A stretch of DNA of 18,591 nucleotides from an uncultured Oscillospiraceae bacterium (GTDB taxonomy: Bacteria; Bacillota; Clostridia; Oscillospirales; Oscillospiraceae): positions 1 to 18,591 of the forward strand of contig CAKTNP010000034.1 of assembly GCA_934589155.1 (NCBI GenBank). The letters are read 5' to 3'. The position numbers were made by a program, and so were the translations under genes. Positions 6,753 to 12,926 of this stretch are shown piece after piece. The notes under the pieces are model-generated. The model was not told the origin of the DNA, searched no databases, and worked only from the letters and a program-made list of their open reading frames with translations. Numbering within the stretch: position 1 is the first letter of the stretch; each line of letters opens with the position of its first letter.

Positions 6753-6797
6753 ATGGCGTCCGCCATGGCGCATTTGGCGAATGGCACTTTGGGATAA
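6753..6797 (+). CDS. Possible 14-residue peptide ORF with strong ribosome site
   Basis: Seventeen bases after the Imm40-like stop, AGGAGGGG (6740-6747) precedes ATG 6753, which opens only MASAMAHLANGTLG before TAA (6795-6797). It could be a real small peptide, the stub of a lost second gene or chance. It lies just before a strong hairpin. Confidence 0.25.
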   Translation: MASAMAHLANGTLG

Positions 6798-6800
6798 CGG

Positions 6801-6836
6801 AAAAGCGCTTCGGATGGGGATCCATCCGGAGCGCTT
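6801..6836 (-). terminator. Terminator after the SdpI-like gene
   Basis: 6803-6817 pairs with 6822-6836 in a 15-bp stem with one G-T pair and loop GGAT. On the minus strand it is followed by TTTT (6801-6804 complement), so it mainly ends the nrdR-SdpI transcript; it can also stop the convergent Imm40-like transcript less efficiently. Confidence 0.8.
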
Positions 6837-6864
6837 GTGGTATCGGGAATTTGATTGGGGACGG

Positions 6865-7377
6865 TCAGGCGCGGACCGTTTCGGAGGGCTTGGGGCTCCG
6901 ACGGTTGCCTTTCCGATCATAGCGGACGAGCATGACGATCCGCATGGCCAGAAGGCTCAGCAGCAGCACCGCCAGCTGGACGCTCACATAGGTGATGACC
7001 ATACGGCTGGCGTAATCCATGGAGCCCTTGGCCATCAGGCCCCGGAGGACCAGGCTGGGGATCAGCATGGCGCCGCCGGCGATGGTCCAGATCATGCCCC
7101 GGAGCTTCTGGGCGAAGGACCAGCTGTCCTCGGTGCCCATGGCCCGGCGGGTCCGGTAGCCCAGGTGCCAGTTGGCCTCCTTCGGCGGGCAGAGCCAGCC
7201 CATGAGGCCCAGGACCACCATGACCAGGGGAATGATCAGCACCGACAGCCGCAGAAGGCCCATGGCAAGGCCGGGCATGGTCTTCCAGAAGCCGGAAATG
7301 AGGGAGTCCGCCACATGGTCCATGTCCCCCTCGGTCCCGGCGGAGGCCGTCAGCAGAAAACGCTCTACACCCAACAT
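6865..7377 (-). CDS. SdpI-family integral membrane protein
   Basis: The 170-residue protein has three clear membrane helices (about 39-61, 93-113 and 126-150) and a PPKEANWHLGYRTRRAM segment at 64-80. This N-W-x-x-G-Y-R-T signature followed by a W-xx-A region is typical of the SdpI/YhfL-like family, named after the B. subtilis immunity protein for the SdpC toxin; most members in clostridia have no known toxin partner. The start at 7377 follows GGAGG, which lies inside the end of nrdR; only one base separates the nrdR stop from this ATG, so translation is probably coupled. An inner start at Met19 is also possible. Pairing with nrdR may be chance co-transcription. Confidence 0.8.
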   Translation of the reverse strand: MLGVERFLLTASAGTEGDMDHVADSLISGFWKTMPGLAMGLLRLSVLIIPLVMVVLGLMGWLCPPKEANWHLGYRTRRAMGTEDSWSFAQKLRGMIWTIAGGAMLIPSLVLRGLMAKGSMDYASRMVITYVSVQLAVLLLSLLAMRIVMLVRYDRKGNRRSPKPSETVRA

Positions 7378-7378
7378 G

Positions 7379-7834
7379 TCACTTTTCCTCCAGGATCTTG
7401 TTCAGCTCCCGCATGAAGCTGTTGATGTCCTTGAACTGGCGGTACACGGAGGCGAAGCGCACATAGGCCACCTCATCCAGGGGCTTCAGCCGCTCCATGA
7501 CCAGCTCGCCGATCCGCTCCGTGGAGACCTCCCGTTCCAGGGAGTTCTGCAGGATCTGTTCGATCTCCGCAGCGGCGGCCTCCAGGTCCGCCAGGGGCAC
7601 CGGCCGCTTTTCGCAGGCCCGGACCATGCCGTTGAGGATCTTATTCCGGTCGAAGGACTGGCGGCTGTTGTCCTTTTTTACCACGATAATGGGCAGGCTC
7701 TCCACATTCTCATAAGTGGTGAACCGCTTTTGACAGTTCAGACACTCCCGCCGGCGGCGGATGCTGAGGCCGTCCTCGGAGTGGCGGGAATCCACCACCT
7801 TGCTGTCCAGGGATCCGCAGTAGGGGCACTTCAT
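7379..7834 (-). CDS. nrdR: Transcriptional repressor NrdR
   Basis: NrdR binds ATP/dATP and represses ribonucleotide reductase genes at NrdR boxes. The 151-residue length is standard. A zinc ribbon with C3, C6, C31 and C34 (CPYCG...ECLNC) and the conserved DSRHSEDG and [19 protein letters not shown] stretch are followed by an ATP-cone domain (about 48-138: [19 protein letters not shown], then [15 protein letters not shown]). The start at 7834 follows AAAGGAG at a rather long 12-base spacing. It has its own promoter and a small leader hairpin, and is first in a pair with the SdpI-like gene. No nrd gene is in the window, so its targets lie elsewhere. Confidence 0.97.
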   Translation of the reverse strand: MKCPYCGSLDSKVVDSRHSEDGLSIRRRRECLNCQKRFTTYENVESLPIIVVKKDNSRQSFDRNKILNGMVRACEKRPVPLADLEAAAAEIEQILQNSLEREVSTERIGELVMERLKPLDEVAYVRFASVYRQFKDINSFMRELNKILEEK

Positions 7835-7857
7835 AGGCTGATACGCTCCTTTCGCAT

Positions 7858-7879
7858 TGCCCCGGCCTTTCCCGGGGCA
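7858..7879 (-). promoter_or_regulatory. Leader hairpin of nrdR
   Basis: TGCCCCGG (7858-7865) and CCGGGGCA (7872-7879) form an 8-bp GC-rich stem with a 6-base loop in the 5' untranslated region, shortly before the ribosome site. It may affect mRNA stability or translation. Confidence 0.5.
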
Positions 7880-7900
7880 AAATCACTGAAGTTCCCCCAT

Positions 7901-7929
7901 AGTATAGCAAAAATCCCCCAGTCTGTCCA
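7901..7929 (-). promoter_or_regulatory. Promoter of nrdR
   Basis: On the minus strand TGGACA (7924-7929), a 17-base spacer and TATACT (7901-7906), preceded by TGC, which makes an extended -10. It starts 8 bases after the DUF6514-like stop codon. Confidence 0.8.
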
Positions 7930-7937
7930 GAATAAGT

Positions 7938-8234
7938 TTATGTGGAGAGAATCAGCTCCTCCACCACCTCGCCCATGGAGGCGGGGGTCACCATGCCCTG
8001 GGCCATGGCGGAGATCAGGGCCGTGATCTTGGGGCCGAAGGGGGTAATGGCCCGGATCCGGCGGCTCTCCAGGGCGGCGCCGCCGGGACCCAGGACCCGG
8101 ACCTCCGCCCCGTAGACCTCCAGCACGTTGCTGGCGAAAAAGATCTCGTCGGTCAAAAGGTAGTATTCCAGAAAACGGATGTGGCCGGTGTCAGTTTCCA
8201 GCCGTTTGCGGTACATGAGCATGGCTCGCGTCAT
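7938..8234 (-). CDS. DUF6514-like small protein
   Basis: With the ATG at 8234 the product has 98 residues. This start is preferred because AAGGAGG (8243-8249) lies 8 bases upstream, while the ATG at 8240 is too close to it. The protein is soluble: an LEYYLLTDEI strand, then VYGAEVRVLGPGG (a YGIEV-like segment), an IRAITPFGPKITALISAM region and an ending VTPASMGEVVEELI. This order resembles the short clostridial family DUF6514, whose members end in a VVEDFL-like motif; its function is unknown. The assignment is from memory and moderate. It is followed directly by the nrdR promoter with no terminator, so its transcript may run into nrdR. Confidence 0.7.
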   Translation of the reverse strand: MTRAMLMYRKRLETDTGHIRFLEYYLLTDEIFFASNVLEVYGAEVRVLGPGGAALESRRIRAITPFGPKITALISAMAQGMVTPASMGEVVEELILST

Positions 8235-8348
8235 GGTCATCGCCTCCTTGGTCCTATTGAACCATATTTCCCCGGGGGCGGGCAAGCAGGAAATATCGCC
8301 TTATTTCGACAGAGAGAAATGAAAGGTTCGGAAATATTGGGAAATACC

Positions 8349-8396
8349 CGGGAATCCGGAAGCTTTTGAGCCTGTATTCCCGTGAACTGCTTCCGG
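8349..8396 (+). repeat. Two interleaved inverted repeats in the divergent intergenic region
   Basis: CGGGAAT (8349-8355) matches ATTCCCG (8376-8382), and CCGGAAGC (8356-8363) matches GCTTCCGG (8389-8396). The arms are interleaved, giving a pseudoknot-like layout or two mutually exclusive hairpins. They lie in the 8235-8505 gap, which otherwise holds only the GIY-YIG promoter and several GGGAAAT-like short repeats. Confidence 0.6.
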
Positions 8397-8445
8397 AGAA
8401 TGTCGAACGATTTTTGGGGCGGCAGGGGGCTTTCCCGATTTTTCG

Positions 8446-8474
8446 TTGCTTTTCCCGGGGACCTCCGCTATAAT
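8446..8474 (+). promoter_or_regulatory. Promoter of the GIY-YIG/uppP operon
   Basis: TTGCTT (8446-8451), a 17-base spacer and a perfect TATAAT (8469-8474), 31 bases before the GIY-YIG start codon. Confidence 0.65.
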
Positions 8475-8505
8475 GGCCCTATCCGGGCAGAAAGGCGGGC
8501 GTCCC

Positions 8506-8775
8506 ATGGAACAGGCCCTTTGGTATGTGTACATCCTCCGGTGCGGCGACGGCACCCTGTACACCGGCATTACCGACGACGTGGAAAAGCGCCTGGCCGC
8601 CCATCGCTCCGGTCATGGGGCCAAATACACCCGGGGCCGGGGGCCCCTGACCCTATTGTACACCGAGACCCAGCCGGACCGGGCCGCAGCCTCCCGCCGG
8701 GAATATGCCATCAAGGCCCTGCCCCGTCGGGAAAAGCTCCGGCTCTGCGGCATAGAATCGGACCGAGCCACATAA
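8506..8775 (+). CDS. GIY-YIG nuclease-fold protein, UPF0213/YhbQ type
   Basis: An 89-residue single-domain GIY-YIG protein. YVYIL (7-11) and YTGIT (19-23) are the two signature strands, followed by R29 and H33 of the helix, KYTRGRGPLTLLY, and the R64-E66-K70 segment carrying the conserved glutamate (E66) expected to bind metal. Small proteins of this type (YhbQ, YazA) are structure-specific nucleases linked to DNA repair, though their exact substrate is not settled. The start at 8506 (MEQALWYVYIL) puts the motif at the usual distance from the N-terminus; upstream in-frame ATGs overlap the promoter. It is 32 bases upstream of uppP and shares its promoter. Confidence 0.92.
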   Translation: MEQALWYVYILRCGDGTLYTGITDDVEKRLAAHRSGHGAKYTRGRGPLTLLYTETQPDRAAASRREYAIKALPRREKLRLCGIESDRAT

Positions 8776-8807
8776 TCTTCTATCAAAAAACGGAAAGGAT
8801 ATACGCA

Positions 8808-9629
8808 ATGCTGGAATTTTTGAAGGCCGTGCTCTACGGCATTTTGGAGGGCGTCACCGAGTGGCTGCCCATCAGCTCCACCGGCCACCTGATCCTCTTA
8901 AAGGAGCTACTTCCCCTGAGCGTTTCCCAGGAATTCTGGGATCTGTTCGAGGTGGTGATCCAGTTGGGCGCCATCCTGGCGGTCATCCTCCTGTTTTTCA
9001 AAAAGCTGAACCCCTTCGCGCCCTCCAAGTCCAAGCGGGAGAAGAAGGGCACCTGGGATCTGTGGTTCCATGTGATCGCGGCGGTGCTGCCCTCGGCGGT
9101 GCTGGGCTTTCTGCTGGACGACTGGCTCACCGCCAAGCTCTACAACTACGTCACCGTGGCCATTACCCTGATCCTCTACGGCGTGGCCTTCCTGTTTTTG
9201 GAGCGGAACAAGGACCGGCAGTTCCGGGTAGAGACTGTGGACGCCATCGACTATAAGACGGCCCTGCTCATCGGCGCATTCCAGTGCCTGGCCCTGATCC
9301 CCGGCACCTCCCGGTCCGGCTCCACCATCCTGGGGGCCATGATCCTGGGAGTCTCCCGGACGGCGGCGGCGGAGTTCTCCTTCTTCCTGGCCATTCCCAC
9401 CATGCTGGGGGCCAGCTTACTCAAGGCCGTGAAGTTTGCGGTCAAGGGCCTCACCATGACGAGCCAGGAGACCATGATCCTGGCGGTGGGGTGCATGGTG
9501 TCCTTTGTGGTGTCCCTGCTGGTGATCCGGAGCCTCATGCAGTATGTGCGGAAGCACACCTTCTCCGCCTTCGGCATTTACCGGATCGTCCTGGGCGCGT
9601 TGGTGCTGGTGTACTTTCTGGCGGCGTGA
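8808..9629 (+). CDS. uppP: Undecaprenyl-diphosphatase
   Basis: UppP (BacA) removes a phosphate from undecaprenyl diphosphate at the outer face of the membrane, recycling the lipid carrier used for peptidoglycan and wall polymers; high levels confer bacitracin resistance. The 273-residue length and hydrophobic profile fit. Key motifs are GILEGVTEWLPISSTGHL (11-28, with E14, E18 and H27) and PGTSRSGST (165-173, with R169). The ATG at 8808 follows GGAAAGGA. It is second in an operon with the GIY-YIG gene and ends before a 15-bp palindrome. No glutamate or arginine of the active site is missing. Confidence 0.97.
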   Translation: MLEFLKAVLYGILEGVTEWLPISSTGHLILLKELLPLSVSQEFWDLFEVVIQLGAILAVILLFFKKLNPFAPSKSKREKKGTWDLWFHVIAAVLPSAVLGFLLDDWLTAKLYNYVTVAITLILYGVAFLFLERNKDRQFRVETVDAIDYKTALLIGAFQCLALIPGTSRSGSTILGAMILGVSRTAAAEFSFFLAIPTMLGASLLKAVKFAVKGLTMTSQETMILAVGCMVSFVVSLLVIRSLMQYVRKHTFSAFGIYRIVLGALVLVYFLAA

Positions 9630-9644
9630 GACATTGTTGAATAT

Positions 9645-9678
9645 GCAAAGGGCGTGACCATTCGGTCACGCCCTTTGC
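9645..9678. terminator. Perfect 15-bp hairpin after uppP
   Basis: 9645-9659 and 9664-9678 pair without mismatch around the loop ATTC. A clear T run is lacking on either side, so it may stop or stabilise the uppP mRNA 3' end rather than act as a classical terminator. Confidence 0.6.
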
Positions 9679-9715
9679 TATAAAATAAGGCCCTTTCGGG
9701 CGGCCGGGCCGCACA

Positions 9716-9747
9716 AAATGCCCCCATTCCGGATTCGGAACGGGGGC
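9716..9747 (-). terminator. Terminator of the transketolase operon
   Basis: 9720-9731 pairs with 9736-9747 (12 positions, one mismatch) around GATT. On the minus strand ATTTTG follows. It lies 18 bases after the transketolase C-subunit stop. Confidence 0.75.
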
Positions 9748-9764
9748 GTGCCTGTTTGGAAAAT

Positions 9765-10712
9765 TTATTTCTCTTTGACAATCTTCCGGGCCTTTTCCGC
9801 CACGTTTTCGGCGCAAAGACCATAGAGCTTCAGCACCTCCGCCGCGGGGCCGGAGCAGCCGAACTTGTCCTCTACGCCCACACGGAGCACCCGGGTGGGG
9901 CACTTCTCGGCCAGCAGGCCGCAGACCGCCTCGCCCAGACCGCCGATGACGGAGTGCTCCTCGCAGGTCACAACGGCGCCGCACTCCCGGGCGGCCTTCA
10001 GCACCAGCTCCTCGTCCAGGGGCTTGATGGTGGCCAGGTTAATGACCCGGGCGGAAATGCCCTCCTGGGCCAGAGTCTCCGCCGCGGCCAGGGACTCCTG
10101 GACCATAAGGCCCGTGGCGATGATGGCAACGTCGGTGCCATCCCGCAGGGTCTCGCCCTTGCCGATCTCAAAATGATAGGTCTCGGGATCGTGGAACACG
10201 GGCACCGCGGCCCGGCCCATCCGCATATACACGGGGCCCACATACTCATAGGCGGCCTTTACCATGGCCCGGGCCTCCACGTCGTCGGCGGGGGTCATGA
10301 CCACCATGCCGGGGATGGAGCGCATGAGGGCGAAATCCTCGCAGCACTGGTGAGAAGCGCCGTCCTCGCCCACGGAGATGCCGCCGTGGGTGGCCGCAAT
10401 CTTCACGTTCAGGTGGGGATAGCCGATGGAGTTGCGGATCTGCTCAAAGGCCCGGCCCGCGGCGAACATGGCGAAGGTGGAGGCGAAGGGCACCAGGCCC
10501 ATGGTGGAGGCGCCGGCGGCGGCCACCATCATATTGGACTCGGCAATGCCGCAGTCAAAATGCCGGTGGGGGAAGGCCTTCTTAAAGATGCCGGTCTTGG
10601 TGGCGCCGGCCAGGTCCGCGTCAAATACGATGAGATCCTCATGGGTCTGGCCCAGCTCCGCCAGGGCGTTGCCGTAGCTGTCCCGGGTGGCGATTTTCTT
10701 TACGTCAGCCAT
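9765..10712 (-). CDS. Transketolase, C-terminal subunit
   Basis: The 315-residue protein corresponds to the second half of transketolase: a pyrimidine-binding domain with the catalytic glutamate in CGIAESNM (E58), which activates thiamine diphosphate, and a C-terminal domain (PADDVEARAMVKA..., VINLATIKPLDEE, HSVIGGLGEAV). It pairs with the N-terminal subunit encoded just upstream to move two-carbon units between sugar phosphates in the pentose phosphate pathway. GGAGGG precedes the ATG at 10712, and only one base separates it from the upstream stop codon, so translation is coupled. Split transketolases are common in clostridia. DXS-like proteins are longer and fused, so 1-deoxyxylulose phosphate synthase is unlikely. 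Confidence 0.93.
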   Translation of the reverse strand: MADVKKIATRDSYGNALAELGQTHEDLIVFDADLAGATKTGIFKKAFPHRHFDCGIAESNMMVAAAGASTMGLVPFASTFAMFAAGRAFEQIRNSIGYPHLNVKIAATHGGISVGEDGASHQCCEDFALMRSIPGMVVMTPADDVEARAMVKAAYEYVGPVYMRMGRAAVPVFHDPETYHFEIGKGETLRDGTDVAIIATGLMVQESLAAAETLAQEGISARVINLATIKPLDEELVLKAARECGAVVTCEEHSVIGGLGEAVCGLLAEKCPTRVLRVGVEDKFGCSGPAAEVLKLYGLCAENVAEKARKIVKEK

Positions 10713-10713
10713 T

Positions 10714-11559
10714 TTACTTTCCCTCCACTTCTGCCAGCTTCGCCTGGAGGGCGTCCATGGCGATCTTGTATTCCTCGGCGTTGGGAGCCTTGCCGTGCCA
10801 GCCGGCCTGATCCTCCATATAGGGCACACCCTTGCCCTTGACGGTGTGCATGAGGATGCAGGTGGGCTTGCCCTCGGTTCTGTGGAACCGATCAAAGCCC
10901 CGCTCCAGATCCTCCATATCGTTGCCGTCTACGGTGACGACCTCGAAGCCGAAGGCCTCCATCTTCTTATCCAGGGGGGCGGTGTTCATGACGTCCTTGG
11001 TCCGGCCGTCGATCTGCAGGCCGTTCACGTCCACGATGACGCAGAGGTTATCCAGCTTGTAGTGGGCGGAGAACAGGAAGCTCTCCCAGCACTGGCCTTC
11101 GGCGATCTCGCCGTCGCCCAGCAGGGTGTAGACGTTCAGCTTCTTGCCCAGATACTTGGCACCCAGGGCCATGCCCGCAGCGGCGGAAACGCCCTGGCCC
11201 AGGGAGCCGGTGGACATGTCCACGCCGGGGGTCTCGTTCATGTTGGGGTGGCCCTGGAGATAGCTGCCCACATGACGCAGGGTCTTCAGATCCTCCACCG
11301 GGAAAAAGCCCCGGTTGGCCAGGGCCGCGTACAGGCCCGGTGCCGTGTGGCCCTTGCTCAGAACAAACCGGTCTCGGTCCGGATCTCTGGAATTCTTGGG
11401 GTCAATGTGCATTTCCTTAAAATACAGATAGGTAAATACGTCCGCAGCGGAAAGGCTTCCACCGGGGTGCCCACTTTTTGCGTTGTAGGTACCTTCGATC
11501 ACGCCCATACGGACGCGGCAGGCCATGGCCTGCAAGCTGCGCTTTTCTTCCGGGGTCAT
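10714..11559 (-). CDS. Transketolase, N-terminal subunit
   Basis: The 281-residue protein carries the thiamine diphosphate binding half of transketolase. Visible are SGHPGGSLSAAD (29-40, H31), LSKGHTAPGLYAAL (68-80, H71), DMSTGSLGQG (114-123) and the cofactor motif LLGDGEIAEG (146-155) ending in VDVNG (176-180, N179), which bind pyrophosphate and metal. The ATG at 11559 follows GGAGG with 7-base spacing; the open frame extends further upstream but overlaps the promoter. It is the first gene of a two-gene operon with its own near-perfect promoter and a dyad right after the -10, which could be an operator. Confidence 0.94.
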   Translation of the reverse strand: MTPEEKRSLQAMACRVRMGVIEGTYNAKSGHPGGSLSAADVFTYLYFKEMHIDPKNSRDPDRDRFVLSKGHTAPGLYAALANRGFFPVEDLKTLRHVGSYLQGHPNMNETPGVDMSTGSLGQGVSAAAGMALGAKYLGKKLNVYTLLGDGEIAEGQCWESFLFSAHYKLDNLCVIVDVNGLQIDGRTKDVMNTAPLDKKMEAFGFEVVTVDGNDMEDLERGFDRFHRTEGKPTCILMHTVKGKGVPYMEDQAGWHGKAPNAEEYKIAMDALQAKLAEVEGK

Positions 11560-11584
11560 AGACTTCCTCCTTTTCTCTGTTTCA

Positions 11585-11607
11585 GTTAGGAAACAGCTTT
11601 CCCTAAC
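11585..11607 (-). promoter_or_regulatory. Possible operator dyad at the transketolase start site
   Basis: On the minus strand GTTAGGGAAA and TTTCCTAAC pair around GCTG with one unpaired G. The dyad begins one base after the TATACT -10, so it spans the likely transcription start. It could bind a repressor or form a 5' end hairpin that protects the mRNA. Confidence 0.45.
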
Positions 11608-11636
11608 AGTATAACAAGCGATTGTAAATTTGTCAA
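11608..11636 (-). promoter_or_regulatory. Promoter of the transketolase operon
   Basis: Perfect TTGACA (11631-11636), a 17-base spacer and TATACT (11608-11613) on the minus strand, lying just after the deacetylase stop codon at 11640-11642. No terminator separates the two genes. Confidence 0.9.
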
Positions 11637-11639
11637 AAA

Positions 11640-12788
11640 TTATTCCGTCATTCCGGCCCAGGAAATCATGCCGGCGAATTCCTCCAGAGAGGTGTACCGG
11701 CTCACATAGTCTCTCGATACGACGTAGGGGTCGTTTCCCGTCACATAGCATCGGCCGTCGGTCATAATAACGCCCATGTCATAGTACCGAGCCGCCGCCT
11801 CCCGTACCCCTTCGTCATTGTCCCCGTTGGGATACACCAGCACCGAGGGCATGGTGCCCGTAAGCCGCAGCAGGGTAAGCCGGGACCGTTCCAGTTCCTC
11901 CTCCAGCGCCTCCTGCCCCAGCTCCGTCAGGAAGGGGTGCGAAACGGTGTGGCTCAGGAAGGATACCAGGCCGGAGTCCCACATTTCCCGGATCTCATCC
12001 TCCTTTAGGCTGTGCCCCCCGCCGATATATCCTGTGATTACGGCAATGTTGACCTTAACGCCATACTTTTGCACCAGGGGAAACAGCTCTCGGTAATTGT
12101 CGTCGTATCCGTCGTCAAAGGACAGGATCACGGGCTTTTGAAACTCCGTGACCCTTCCCAGATCCGAGAAGAAAATGGGAGTATAGCCGTTATCCAAAAG
12201 ATACCGGAACTGATCCTCCAGGTCCGCGGTACTGACGAACAGCTCCGGCACGCCCCACAGATCGTCCCCTGTGGCGTGGTACATAAGGATCGGCACATAA
12301 ATCCCATCCGGCAGATCCCGGGTACCGGGGCGCTCATAGAAATAGGTCGTCTTCCGGTCCTGATCCTCATAGCAGTCCAGACCCAGAGCCGCTCCCAACT
12401 CCGACACCGGTACATACGTGCCATCCCGGCGATCCAAAACCGTCACCCCCGCCAGGGCATTCCCGTCCCGGTACACCTTTCCCCCCTGCTCTGTCAGAGC
12501 GATGCCGGAGGCGTCGGCGAAGTCCGGCAGGGATACAAAATCCCGGGAATCGGCGGCGTCCGTCCGATAGGTCGACAGCTCCCGCCCCGATACCTTCACG
12601 CAGCCCCCCGGAGCCAACGCAGGCTCCGCCGGCTCCGTGGTAGGTTCCGTAATGGGTTCCGTGGCCTCAGACGGTTTGGTCTGCGGCGCCGCCGTGGTGG
12701 CCGGAGCGGTGGTCTCCGGCGGCAGCGTCCGGGCACAGCCTGTCAGCAGCAGGCCCAGCAGCAACAGCATTGCGGTCCGTTTTTTCAT
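11640..12788 (-). CDS. Polysaccharide deacetylase lipoprotein (CE4)
   Basis: The 382-residue protein has a signal peptide with lipobox LTGC (C18), a Thr/Pro/Glu linker (about 20-60), a stalk region (about 62-150) with VSLPDFADASGIAL and DGTYVPVSELGAALGL segments like copper amine oxidase N-terminal repeats, and a NodB-type deacetylase domain (about 163-382). The catalytic pieces are SFDDGYDDN (223-231; D225 and D226) and SHTVSHP (279-285; metal ligands H280 and H284), with YPNGDND later. It is expected to remove acetyl groups from a cell-surface glycan such as peptidoglycan GlcNAc, outside the membrane. Its exact substrate is not visible. It has its own promoter, and its transcript may read into the transketolase genes. 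Confidence 0.93.
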   Translation of the reverse strand: MKKRTAMLLLLGLLLTGCARTLPPETTAPATTAAPQTKPSEATEPITEPTTEPAEPALAPGGCVKVSGRELSTYRTDAADSRDFVSLPDFADASGIALTEQGGKVYRDGNALAGVTVLDRRDGTYVPVSELGAALGLDCYEDQDRKTTYFYERPGTRDLPDGIYVPILMYHATGDDLWGVPELFVSTADLEDQFRYLLDNGYTPIFFSDLGRVTEFQKPVILSFDDGYDDNYRELFPLVQKYGVKVNIAVITGYIGGGHSLKEDEIREMWDSGLVSFLSHTVSHPFLTELGQEALEEELERSRLTLLRLTGTMPSVLVYPNGDNDEGVREAAARYYDMGVIMTDGRCYVTGNDPYVVSRDYVSRYTSLEEFAGMISWAGMTE

Positions 12789-12823
12789 AGGGGATCCACT
12801 TCCCTTCCTCTATTATTTCTTCT

Positions 12824-12852
12824 ATCGTATCATTTCTCCCTTTTGCAATCAA
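12824..12852 (-). promoter_or_regulatory. Promoter of the deacetylase gene
   Basis: On the minus strand TTGATT (12847-12852), a 17-base spacer and TACGAT (12824-12829), preceded by TGA as an extended -10. A perfect palindrome TTAAGAATTCTTAA begins directly upstream at 12853. Confidence 0.5.
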
Positions 12853-12893
12853 TTTAAGAATTCTTAATTTTTTTTGAGATTTTCCGAGGCGGA

Positions 12894-12923
12894 AAAAGGC
12901 GGCTGCACGGGCAGCCGCCTTTT
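12894..12923 (-). terminator. Terminator of the GH20 gene
   Basis: 12894-12906 pairs perfectly with 12911-12923 (13 bp, GC-rich core) around ACGG. The minus strand continues with T's directly after the stem. It lies 3 bases after the GH20 stop codon. Confidence 0.88.
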
Positions 12924-12926
12924 GAT

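Noticed and set aside
9756..10841. 361-codon frame opposite the transketolase subunit
   Set aside because: His/Gly-rich antisense artefact of GC-biased codons; the transketolase frame is certain.
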